A stretch of DNA of 51,305 nt from Nocardia alba NBRC 108234 (GTDB lineage Bacteria; Actinomycetota; Actinomycetes; Mycobacteriales; Mycobacteriaceae). Both the position numbers and the translations under genes were made by a program. Location of the stretch: NCBI RefSeq assembly GCF_001612665.1, contig NZ_BDAX01000044.1, positions 1-51,305 of the forward strand. The letters run 5' to 3'. The notes beneath the pieces were generated by a model. That model did not search any database. It saw nothing but the letters and a program-made list of their open reading frames with translations, and was not told the origin of the DNA. Every line of letters begins with the position of its first letter. The stretch's first letter is position 1. Below, piece after piece: positions 24,263 through 30,808 of this stretch.

Positions 24263-25225
24263 TCAGGCCCAGAGTTGTCCGTCCAGCTTCTCCTCGGCTT
24301 CGTCCAGCGTGCCGTCGTATGCCCCGGTAGACAAATACTTCCAGCCGCCGTCGGCGACCACGAACGCGATGTCGGCGCGCTTCCCGGCCTTCTTCGCTTT
24401 CTTCGCGATGCCGAGCGCGGCGTGCAGGATCGCCCCGGTGGAGATCCCGGCGAAGATTCCCTCCTCGCCGACCAGTTCACGAGTCCGTTTCACCGCGTCG
24501 TAGGGGCCCACCGAGAATCGCGTGGTGAGCACCTTCTCGTCGTAGAGCTCCGGGATGAATCCCTCGTCGATATTGCGCAGGCCGTAGACCAACTCGCCGT
24601 AGCGGGGTTCAGCGGCCACGATCTCGATATCGGGCACCTGCTCGCGCAGATACCGGCCGGTGCCCATCAGCGTCCCGGTGGTGCCGAGCCCCGCCACGAA
24701 ATGCGTGATCTCCGGCAGGTCGGCCAGCAGTTCCGGGCCGGTGTTCTCGTAGTGCGCGAGCGCGTTGGCCGGATTGCCGTACTGGTAGAGCATCACCCAG
24801 TCCGGGTTCTGCGCCGCGATCTGCTTGGCCATCGCCACCGCTTGATTGGATCCGCCCGCCGCGGGCGAGTCGATGATCTCGGCGCCGAACATCGTCAGCA
24901 ATTGCCGACGCTCCACCGACGTGTTCTCCGGCATCACACAGACGATCCGGTAGCCCTTGAGCTTGGCCGCCATGGCCAGCGATATCCCGGTATTGCCGCT
25001 GGTCGGCTCCAGAATCGTGCACCCGGGGGTGAGCAACCCGTCGGCTTCGGCCTGTTCGATCATCCGCAGCGCGGGCCGGTCCTTGATCGATCCGGTGGGG
25101 TTGCGGTCCTCGAGCTTGGCCCACAGCCGCACGTGATCGTCGCCGTCCCATTGGGGCGACAGTGTCTGCAAGCCGACCAGCGGCGTATTGCCGAGCGTCG
25201 CGATCAGCGATTCGTAGCGGGCCAC
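24263..25225 (-). CDS. cysM: CysM, O-phosphoserine sulfhydrylase using CysO thiocarboxylate
   Basis: The product has 320 residues, close to the mycobacterial CysM. The PLP lysine is Lys48 in NPTGSIKDRPA; EPTSGNTGISLA binds the substrate carboxylate and GLGTTGTLMGTGR binds phosphate. The C-terminal GGWKYLSTGAYDG and QLWA match the mycobacterial form, whose tail closes over the active site. It makes cysteinyl-CysO from O-phosphoserine and CysO thiocarboxylate. The GTG start lies 4 nt after the cysO stop. It completes the mec-cysO-cysM operon. Confidence 0.95.
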   Translation of the reverse strand: MARYESLIATLGNTPLVGLQTLSPQWDGDDHVRLWAKLEDRNPTGSIKDRPALRMIEQAEADGLLTPGCTILEPTSGNTGISLAMAAKLKGYRIVCVMPENTSVERRQLLTMFGAEIIDSPAAGGSNQAVAMAKQIAAQNPDWVMLYQYGNPANALAHYENTGPELLADLPEITHFVAGLGTTGTLMGTGRYLREQVPDIEIVAAEPRYGELVYGLRNIDEGFIPELYDEKVLTTRFSVGPYDAVKRTRELVGEEGIFAGISTGAILHAALGIAKKAKKAGKRADIAFVVADGGWKYLSTGAYDGTLDEAEEKLDGQLWA

Positions 25226-25229
25226 GGTG

Positions 25230-25505
25230 TCAGGCGCCGCCGGCCACGGCGGGCAGGATGGTGACCGACGCGCCCGTGGGCACCTCGGCTTCCAGCCCAC
25301 CGGAGAAGCGCACGTCCTCGTCGTCGACGTAGATGTTGACGTAACGGTTCAGCTTGCCGTCCGACAGCAGCTTCTCGGCCAGCCCCGGGTGGTTCGCGTC
25401 GAGGTCGGCGATGAGCGCGGACAGCGTCGAGCCCTCGCCCTGCACCCGCTTCTCACCTCCGGTGATACCACGCATGATGGTCGGAATGGACACGGTTACC
25501 GGCAT
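25230..25505 (-). CDS. cysO: CysO, ThiS/MoaD-like sulfur carrier with one residue beyond GG
   Basis: The product has 91 residues of ubiquitin-like beta-grasp fold, with the CysO marks RYVNIYVDDEDVRFSGG and TILPAVAGG. In CysO the terminal GG carries a thiocarboxylate that donates sulfur to CysM. Here the codons after GGC GGC are GCC TGA, so the translated protein ends GGA and would need one residue removed before activation. The ribosome site GAGGAG lies 5 nt before the ATG. The neighbours mec (upstream) and cysM (downstream) give the pathway. Confidence 0.95.
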   Translation of the reverse strand: MPVTVSIPTIMRGITGGEKRVQGEGSTLSALIADLDANHPGLAEKLLSDGKLNRYVNIYVDDEDVRFSGGLEAEVPTGASVTILPAVAGGA

Positions 25506-25541
25506 GGGGACTCCTCGGGGTGGTGACTTTTCTCGGACGGT

Positions 25542-25955
25542 TCAGTACGAATCGACGATGCGCACCGGTTCTTCGGTGACCTCGCCGTCGACGATGCGGT
25601 AGCTGCGCAGTTCGTGGGTCTGCGGGTCGCGCGTGGAGACCAGCACATAGTGCGCGTCCGGTTCGGCGGCGTAGGAGATATCGGTGCGGCTCGGGTAGGC
25701 CTCGGTGGCGGTGTGTGAGTGGTAGACCACGACCGGCACTTCGTCGGCGTCGTCCATCGCGCGCCACACCCGTAGCTGTTCACCGGAATCGAACCGGTAG
25801 AAGGTGGGCGAGCGCTCGGCGTTGACCATCGCGACGAAACGTTCCGGCCGGTCACTGCCCTCGGGGCCGGCGATGATGCCGCAGGCCTCGTCCGGGTGAT
25901 CGGCGCGGGCGTGCGCCACCATCGCGTCAACGAGATCGGCCCTGATCACCAGCAC
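25542..25955 (-). CDS. mec: Mec, JAMM-type zinc peptidase releasing cysteine from CysO
   Basis: The product has 137 residues from GTG 25955, chosen because the family begins VLVIRADLVDAMVAHAR. The JAMM site is complete: Glu23 in DEACG, and HSHTATEAYPSRTD with the His-x-His-x10-Asp pattern. It hydrolyses CysO-cysteine to free cysteine and CysO. It is also the obvious candidate to trim the extra Ala of the CysO precursor here. A SigH-like promoter lies about 50 bp upstream. Confidence 0.93.
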   Translation of the reverse strand: MLVIRADLVDAMVAHARADHPDEACGIIAGPEGSDRPERFVAMVNAERSPTFYRFDSGEQLRVWRAMDDADEVPVVVYHSHTATEAYPSRTDISYAAEPDAHYVLVSTRDPQTHELRSYRIVDGEVTEEPVRIVDSY

Positions 25956-26007
25956 TTGTCGACCCTTTCCACATCCTGCGTGCGCGCTGTCGAGCACCTT
26001 CCTCGAC

Positions 26008-26033
26008 AACGACTCACCCTATTCGGGTATTCC
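26008..26033 (-). promoter_or_regulatory. SigH-type promoter candidate upstream of mec-cysO-cysM
   Basis: On the minus strand GGAATA (26033-26028) and CGTT (26011-26008) are 16 nt apart, fitting the GGAAYA / CGTT form described for mycobacterial SigH. Transcription would start about 45 nt before mec. In M. tuberculosis the orthologous operon belongs to the SigH oxidative-stress regulon. Confidence 0.55.
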
Positions 26034-26110
26034 GCGAGGCACACACTCCGGTCCCGGCCGGGTCGTCGCGGGGCTGGTCAGCGCGGCGTTCCGGGGCGAG
26101 GGTGCGGCGA

Positions 26111-27169
26111 TCAACGCGAAAACAGGTCGTAGTAGGCCGGGATCGCGGCGATCGAGGTCGCTTGCAGTACCGCGTCGACGACGGCGCGTTCGACGACCAC
26201 GGCGGCGGCGGTACACAGCTGATCGAGCAGGAGCAGGTCGGCGGGGAAAGCGGCGGGCAACTCGGCGGGCGCGACTTCGCGAGTCCCGGTCGCGAGCGCG
26301 AAGAGCGTGTCGCCGTCGAGCGGGGAGTGCACGGGCCGGATCGCGCGGGCCAGTCCGTCGTGCGCGGTCGTTGCCATCCGCCGGCACCCCGCCGGGTCGA
26401 GGGCGGCGTCGGTCGCCACCACACCGATCGTGGTGTTGAGGACCATGCTCTTGACGGGCAGCGCGACCAGCGCCGCGATCTCATCGGGGGTTCCCGGGCG
26501 CAGCCCGAAGAAGTCGGGCCCGTCGGTGCCCGCACCCCATGGCAACCCGGTGCGCGGATCGACAACCGATCCGACAGGATTCGCGACGATCACCGCGCCC
26601 ACCGTCACCCCGGCACCGGGTCCGTCCGCGAGAACCACACTCGCCGAACCGATTCCGCCCTTGAGCGCACCCGCGCGCGCCCCCACACCGGCACCCGCGG
26701 TCCCCCTGGCGAACTCGGTCGAGGCCGCCGCGGCCGCGCGATAGCCGAAATCGGCGTCGGGCCGGATGCCCCAGTCCCCGACCGGCAGATCGAAGATCAC
26801 CGCGCCCGGCACGATCGGGACCACGCGACTCGCGTCGGTCGGGTCCATCGGAATGCCCTCGCCGTGTTCCTCCGACCAGCGCATCACCCCGTCGGCGGCG
26901 GCGAGGCCGTACGCGCTGCCGCCGGTGAGGAGCACGGCGTTGAGTCGGCGGACGGTGTTGGCCGGGTCGAGCAGGTCGGTTTCCCTGGTGCCGGGGCCGC
27001 CACCGCGGACGTCGACCGAGGCCGTCGCGCCGCCGGGGACCCGCACCACCGTGCAGCCGGTCGCAGCGCCGGTGCCGAGAGTGACCTCGGCGTCGATGGC
27101 CTGGCAGTGGCCTACCAGTACGCCCTCGACATCGGTGATCGAGTTACGTGCCCCTTGGCTACTGCGCAT
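26111..27169 (-). CDS. P1 (DmpA/S58) family peptidase (Rv1333-like)
   Basis: The product has 352 residues, an autocleaving Ntn-type aminopeptidase. The family core is visible: ITDVEGVLVGH at the start, LLTGGSAYGLAAADGVMRW (about 80-98), GAGVGARAGALKGGIGSAS and the likely self-cleavage and nucleophile site VLNTTIGVVATDA (about 244-256, Thr). It would act on small peptides or beta-peptides. It follows the DUF2017 gene with a 37-nt gap and is separated from mec by 155 bp with its own promoter candidate. Confidence 0.9.
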   Translation of the reverse strand: MRSSQGARNSITDVEGVLVGHCQAIDAEVTLGTGAATGCTVVRVPGGATASVDVRGGGPGTRETDLLDPANTVRRLNAVLLTGGSAYGLAAADGVMRWSEEHGEGIPMDPTDASRVVPIVPGAVIFDLPVGDWGIRPDADFGYRAAAAASTEFARGTAGAGVGARAGALKGGIGSASVVLADGPGAGVTVGAVIVANPVGSVVDPRTGLPWGAGTDGPDFFGLRPGTPDEIAALVALPVKSMVLNTTIGVVATDAALDPAGCRRMATTAHDGLARAIRPVHSPLDGDTLFALATGTREVAPAELPAAFPADLLLLDQLCTAAAVVVERAVVDAVLQATSIAAIPAYYDLFSR

Positions 27170-27206
27170 CGTCTCGTCCTTGTCTGATCACGCCCGCCAC
27201 GGCGGG

Positions 27207-27776
27207 TCAGGGGGCCAGTGCCTGCAACAGGGAATCCTGCATCCAGGTGAGCCAGTGGTAGACGTCCAGATGTGGGGCGCGCGGATCTTCCGGGTCGAAG
27301 TGGTCGGGCGTGTCGTCGTCGATGTCGAGCAGGGTGCCCAGCGCGAGACGGACGTCGGTGAGCGCGGCCAGCCACGCATCGGCCTGCTCGGGCGTGAGCG
27401 CGATCTTGCCGCCTATTTCCGGGCAGCTGTCCAGGACGGTCTGCCCCGCGGCCAGTTTCGCGTCGATGATCTCCGGCTCGTGCAGGCTGCGCAGCGCGCT
27501 GTTGAGATCGGCGCGCTTGGCATCGGGGGAACCGGGTTCGGCGCGGTGGAAATCGGGCAGCAGACGCAGCAGTTGCGGGTCGTCGGGCGGGGTGGAATTG
27601 CCGGTGCGCAGACCGGTGAGCGCGGCGAGTTCGTCTTCGGGGGCGTCGGCGGCACGATCGCTGAGCAGCCCGGACACCGCACCGATGAGCGAGCGCAGGA
27701 CGGTGGCTTCGTGCTCGTCCATTTCGGATCGAAGCTTGAGGCCACTCAGTGAGTTCTTCCTGCTCCACTTACGCAC
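27207..27776 (-). CDS. aosR: DUF2017 protein, AosR-like redox regulator
   Basis: The product has 189 residues. It starts MRKWSRK and has the DUF2017 patterns NSALRSLHEPEIIDAK, DAWLAALTDVRLALG and YHWLTWMQDSLL. The M. tuberculosis orthologue Rv1332 was described as AosR, an oxidative-stress regulator acting with SigH on the mec-cysO-cysM operon. Only one Cys is present here (Cys118 in LDSCPE), so an intramolecular disulfide switch is not possible. It sits 22 nt after clpS and upstream of the P1 peptidase and mec operon. Confidence 0.82.
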   Translation of the reverse strand: MRKWSRKNSLSGLKLRSEMDEHEATVLRSLIGAVSGLLSDRAADAPEDELAALTGLRTGNSTPPDDPQLLRLLPDFHRAEPGSPDAKRADLNSALRSLHEPEIIDAKLAAGQTVLDSCPEIGGKIALTPEQADAWLAALTDVRLALGTLLDIDDDTPDHFDPEDPRAPHLDVYHWLTWMQDSLLQALAP

Positions 27777-27798
27777 AGGGCCCAGGTTACTCAGGTCG

Positions 27799-28146
27799 TC
27801 AGTCGCGCTGCATGGTTGCCCAGAGCCCCGCGGCGTGTAGCCGACGCACGTCCTGCTCCATCTTGTCGCGCGAGCCCGACGACACCACCGCCTTGCCCTC
27901 GTTGTGGACCTGCATCATCAACTCGGTCGCCTTGGCTTTGCTGTAGCCGAAAAGCTTCTGGAAGATGTAGGTGACGTAGTGCATGAGGTTCACCGGATCG
28001 TCCCAGACGACGGTGACCCAGGGCCGGTCCTCGGCCTCCAGGATCTCGGCGTATTCGGTGGTCTCCGGTGTCGCCTGCGGTGCCGGCAGTGCGGCGTTCA
28101 CAGCGTCGGTGACGGCGCCGGCCCGAACGGTATTGCACACGGACAT
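27799..28146 (-). CDS. clpS: ClpS, adaptor for ClpAP/ClpCP proteolysis
   Basis: The product has 115 residues from ATG 28146. The ClpS core is clear: WVTVVWDDPVNLMHYVTYIF (N-degron pocket with the Asn-x-Met segment), KAKATELMMQVHNEGKAVV (Clp chaperone contact) and a C-terminal DVRRLHAAGLWATM. ClpS delivers proteins with destabilising N-terminal residues to the Clp protease. The N-terminal extension of about 35 residues is longer than usual. A TAGGCT box 7 nt before the ATG suggests a leaderless mRNA. It begins a clpS-aosR-peptidase run. Confidence 0.93.
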   Translation of the reverse strand: MSVCNTVRAGAVTDAVNAALPAPQATPETTEYAEILEAEDRPWVTVVWDDPVNLMHYVTYIFQKLFGYSKAKATELMMQVHNEGKAVVSSGSRDKMEQDVRRLHAAGLWATMQRD

Positions 28147-28153
28147 GGAAACC

Positions 28154-28159
28154 AGCCTA
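28154..28159 (-). promoter_or_regulatory. Leaderless-type -10 box of clpS
   Basis: TAGGCT on the minus strand, 7 nt before the clpS ATG; no ribosome site is present. It is back to back with the pncB box in a 61-bp divergent gap. Confidence 0.45.
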
Positions 28160-28194
28160 CGACGACGCCCACCGGAATCAACACCCGCGGTGAC

Positions 28195-28200
28195 TAGAGT
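28195..28200 (+). promoter_or_regulatory. Leaderless-type -10 box of pncB
   Basis: TAGAGT ends 7 nt before the pncB GTG, with no ribosome site. A GGAATC element 16-21 nt upstream of this box could be an ECF-type -35. Confidence 0.5.
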
Positions 28201-28207
28201 TTCTGGT

Positions 28208-29521
28208 GTGCAGATCCGTGACGAGTTCGCCAGCACCGCGCTGCTGACCGACCAATACGAGCTGACCATGCTGGCCGCGGCGCTGGCCGACGGTTCGGCC
28301 CGTCGACAGTGCACCTTCGAGGTGTTCGCCCGGCGATTGCCGAACGGGCGCCGCTACGGCGTCGTGGCGGGCACGGGTCGGCTACTCGACGCGCTGACCC
28401 ACTTCCAGTTCGGGCCCGAGGAGCTGGCCGTGGTCGCGAAGTTCCTCGACCCGGCCACCGTCGACTGGTTGCGCGAGTATCGCTTCACCGGCGACATCGA
28501 CGGCTATGCCGAGGGCGAGTTGTACTTCCCCGGTTCGCCGATCCTGACCGTGCGCGGCAGTTTCGCCGAATGCGTGTTGCTCGAGACCCTCGCGCTGTCG
28601 ATCTTCAATCACGACAGTGCCATCGCCTCCGCCGCCGCCAGGATGGTGAGCGCGGCCGCGGGTCGGCGGATGATCGAGATGGGATCGCGACGCACCCACG
28701 AGCTCGCCGCGCCCGCGAGTTCGCGCGCCGCCTATCTGGCCGGCTTCGACGCCACGTCCAATCTCGAGGCCGTACGCGGCTTCGGCGTGCCCGGCGCTGG
28801 TACCAGCGCCCACGCCTTCACCCTGCTGCACAGCGGCGCCGACGGCGAACACGAGGCCGCGGCGTTCCGCAGCCAGATCGACGCGCTCGGCATCGGCACG
28901 ACCCTGCTGGTCGACACCTTCGACATCACCAGGGGCGTCGCCACCGCCATCGAGGTGGCAGGCCCCGAGCTGGGCGGTGTGCGCATCGACTCCGGCGATC
29001 TCGGCGTCCTCGCCGGACAGGTCCGCCGACAGCTCGACGAGCTCGGCGCCACCGGCACCCGCATCGTGGTCTCCGGCGACCTGGACGAGTACGCGATCGC
29101 GGCGCTGCGGGCCGAGCCGGTCGATGTGTACGGCGTCGGCACCTCGGTGGTCGTCGGCTCCGGCGCCCCGACGGCGGGCATGGTCTACAAGCTGGTCGAG
29201 GTCGACGGCATTCCGGTGGCCAAGCGATCGAGTCACAAGCAGTCACGCGGCGGGACCAAGAAGGCCGTGCGATTGGCCCGCGCCACCGGCACGATCGTCG
29301 AGGAGATCGTCTACCCCGCGGGTACGCAAGCACCGGATACCAACGGTTTCCAGGTGCGAGAGCTGCAGGTGCCGCTGGTACGCGGCGGCAAGGTGGTCGA
29401 CGATGTCGCGACCCTGGCACAGAGCCGTGACCTGGTCGCGCGCGGTTTGGTCAGCCTGCCGTGGGAAGGTCTGAAGCTCTCCGCGGGTGAGCCGGCCGTG
29501 CCGACGACGTTCCTCGGCTGA
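28208..29521 (+). CDS. pncB: Nicotinate phosphoribosyltransferase
   Basis: The product has 437 residues, near the mycobacterial PncB1. It makes nicotinate mononucleotide from nicotinate and PRPP with ATP (Preiss-Handler salvage of NAD). Recognised segments are LLTDQYELTMLAAAL at the N-terminus, RRMIEMGSRRTHE (about 155-167), VRIDSGDLGVLAG (phosphate site, about 257-269) and KRSSHKQSRGGTKKAVR. The start at GTG 28208 is supported by the family N-terminus and a leaderless-type promoter. pncA follows after 92 bp. Confidence 0.95.
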   Translation: MQIRDEFASTALLTDQYELTMLAAALADGSARRQCTFEVFARRLPNGRRYGVVAGTGRLLDALTHFQFGPEELAVVAKFLDPATVDWLREYRFTGDIDGYAEGELYFPGSPILTVRGSFAECVLLETLALSIFNHDSAIASAAARMVSAAAGRRMIEMGSRRTHELAAPASSRAAYLAGFDATSNLEAVRGFGVPGAGTSAHAFTLLHSGADGEHEAAAFRSQIDALGIGTTLLVDTFDITRGVATAIEVAGPELGGVRIDSGDLGVLAGQVRRQLDELGATGTRIVVSGDLDEYAIAALRAEPVDVYGVGTSVVVGSGAPTAGMVYKLVEVDGIPVAKRSSHKQSRGGTKKAVRLARATGTIVEEIVYPAGTQAPDTNGFQVRELQVPLVRGGKVVDDVATLAQSRDLVARGLVSLPWEGLKLSAGEPAVPTTFLG

Positions 29522-29613
29522 GTGACGGTGCTTCGGTCGGCCGCGCCGGCCCGGGTGGCTTCCGGGTGTTCCACGGCGGAGAATGGTTCACCTCGAACGA
29601 GGCGGAGGAAGAC

Positions 29614-30168
29614 ATGGCACGCGGGCTGATAATCGTGGATGTACAGAACGACTTCTGCGAGGGTGGTTCCCTCGCGGTAGCGGGCGGCGCGGCCGTGGCG
29701 GCGGCGATCACCGACTTCCTCGCCACCGAGCACTACGACGCGGTGGTGGCCACCCGGGACTGGCACATCGACCCCGGACCGCACTTCTCCACCGAACCCG
29801 ACTATGTCGACTCGTGGCCGCCCCACTGCCGCGTGGGGACCCCCGGCGCCGATTTCCACCCCGCACTCGACGTCTCGCCCATCCAGGAGACCTTCTCGAA
29901 AGGCGAATACACCGCCGCCTACTCCGGCTTCGAAGGCGCGGCGGCCGACGGCACCGCACTCACGGATTGGCTGCGCGCCCACGGTATCGACGCTGTGGAC
30001 GTGGTCGGCATCGCCACCGACCACTGCGTGCGAGCCACCGCGCTCGACGCCGCCGAGGCAGGCTTCGACACCACCGTCCTGCTCGATCTCACCGCGGGCG
30101 TCGCCCCGGAAACCACCGAGACCGCCCTGACCACCCTCCGCGATGCGGGCGTGCGCCTACGGCCCTGA
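29614..30168 (+). CDS. pncA: Nicotinamidase / pyrazinamidase
   Basis: The product has 184 residues and hydrolyses nicotinamide to nicotinate, the substrate of the neighbouring PncB. The catalytic triad is Asp9, Lys96 and Cys138 (TDHCV); the metal ligands Asp49, His51, His57 and His71 are all present, so the site looks intact. By analogy with M. tuberculosis PncA it could also hydrolyse pyrazinamide. GGAGGAA sits 5 nt before the ATG at 29614; an earlier ATG at 29566 is less likely. Confidence 0.95.
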   Translation: MARGLIIVDVQNDFCEGGSLAVAGGAAVAAAITDFLATEHYDAVVATRDWHIDPGPHFSTEPDYVDSWPPHCRVGTPGADFHPALDVSPIQETFSKGEYTAAYSGFEGAAADGTALTDWLRAHGIDAVDVVGIATDHCVRATALDAAEAGFDTTVLLDLTAGVAPETTETALTTLRDAGVRLRP

Positions 30169-30179
30169 ATACTTCTCCC

Positions 30180-30716
30180 ATGGACTATCGATTCCCGGCG
30201 CACACCCGACCCGCCCTGACGAAGGCACTCGCCGAGACCGACAGCATCCACGACGCCGCCGACACCGTCTTCTGGTCCAACCCCGCCACCGACGACCTCC
30301 ACCGCCTCGGCATCGGCGCGTTCGGCCACCTCCCGCCCGCGTTCTCCCACCTGCTGGCCCTGTCGAGCCTGCACACCAGCGTCCTGGACGCGGGCTTCTC
30401 GAGCTACCTGAAAACCCGTCGCAGCGAACTCCCCTGGGCAACAAGAGGTTTGCGAGCCGCAGGCATGCCCCAACTGGCCGCAGCAGCCATCATCGCCGCC
30501 CGCGACGCCTCCCCCAGCTCCCCCCACGACGACCTCGACCGCTTCTGGGAAGACGAACACCGCACCCTGGCCACCCCCGACCAGATCCGCCGCCCCACCG
30601 GCGACCGCGCCGAGGACCCCGACGAGATCTACGACATCAACGAACCCCCGGACTTCGAACAGCGCGTCCTCGACTACATCCGAGCCCACATCGACGACTT
30701 CGTCCGCGAGTCCTGA
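30180..30716 (+). CDS. DUF4375 / DMP19-like protein
   Basis: The product has 178 residues starting at ATG 30180, 11 nt after pncA. The centre resembles DUF4375 (DMP19-type): a helix around LALSSLHTSVLDAGFSSYL followed by WATRGLRAAGMPQLAAAAI, with an acidic C-terminal part. In DMP19-like proteins this family mimics nucleic acid or acts as a scaffold, but no function can be given here. Assignment rests on pattern only. The codon usage near its end is unusually C-rich, continuing into the following intergenic region. Confidence 0.6.
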   Translation: MDYRFPAHTRPALTKALAETDSIHDAADTVFWSNPATDDLHRLGIGAFGHLPPAFSHLLALSSLHTSVLDAGFSSYLKTRRSELPWATRGLRAAGMPQLAAAAIIAARDASPSSPHDDLDRFWEDEHRTLATPDQIRRPTGDRAEDPDEIYDINEPPDFEQRVLDYIRAHIDDFVRES

Positions 30717-30738
30717 CCCACACCCCCGCCACCACAAA

Positions 30739-30765
30739 CCCCAACCCCAGCCCCACCCTCACCCC
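30739..30765 (-). promoter_or_regulatory. G-quadruplex motif upstream of dinG
   Basis: The plus strand has five C-tracts (30739-42, 30745-48, 30751-54, 30756-58, 30762-65) with loops of 2, 2, 1 and 3 nt. The minus strand, the template for dinG, therefore carries a canonical short-loop G4 motif about 45-70 bp before the dinG start. Confidence 0.6.
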
Positions 30766-30796
30766 GAGCACACCCAAACCTGTCCGACCCGACCGA

Positions 30797-30802
30797 TAAG
30801 CT
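30797..30802 (+). promoter_or_regulatory. Leaderless-type -10 box of dinG
   Basis: TAAGCT ends 6 nt before the GTG start of dinG. No ribosome site is present in the 92-bp gap. Confidence 0.5.
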
Positions 30803-30808
30803 GCCACC

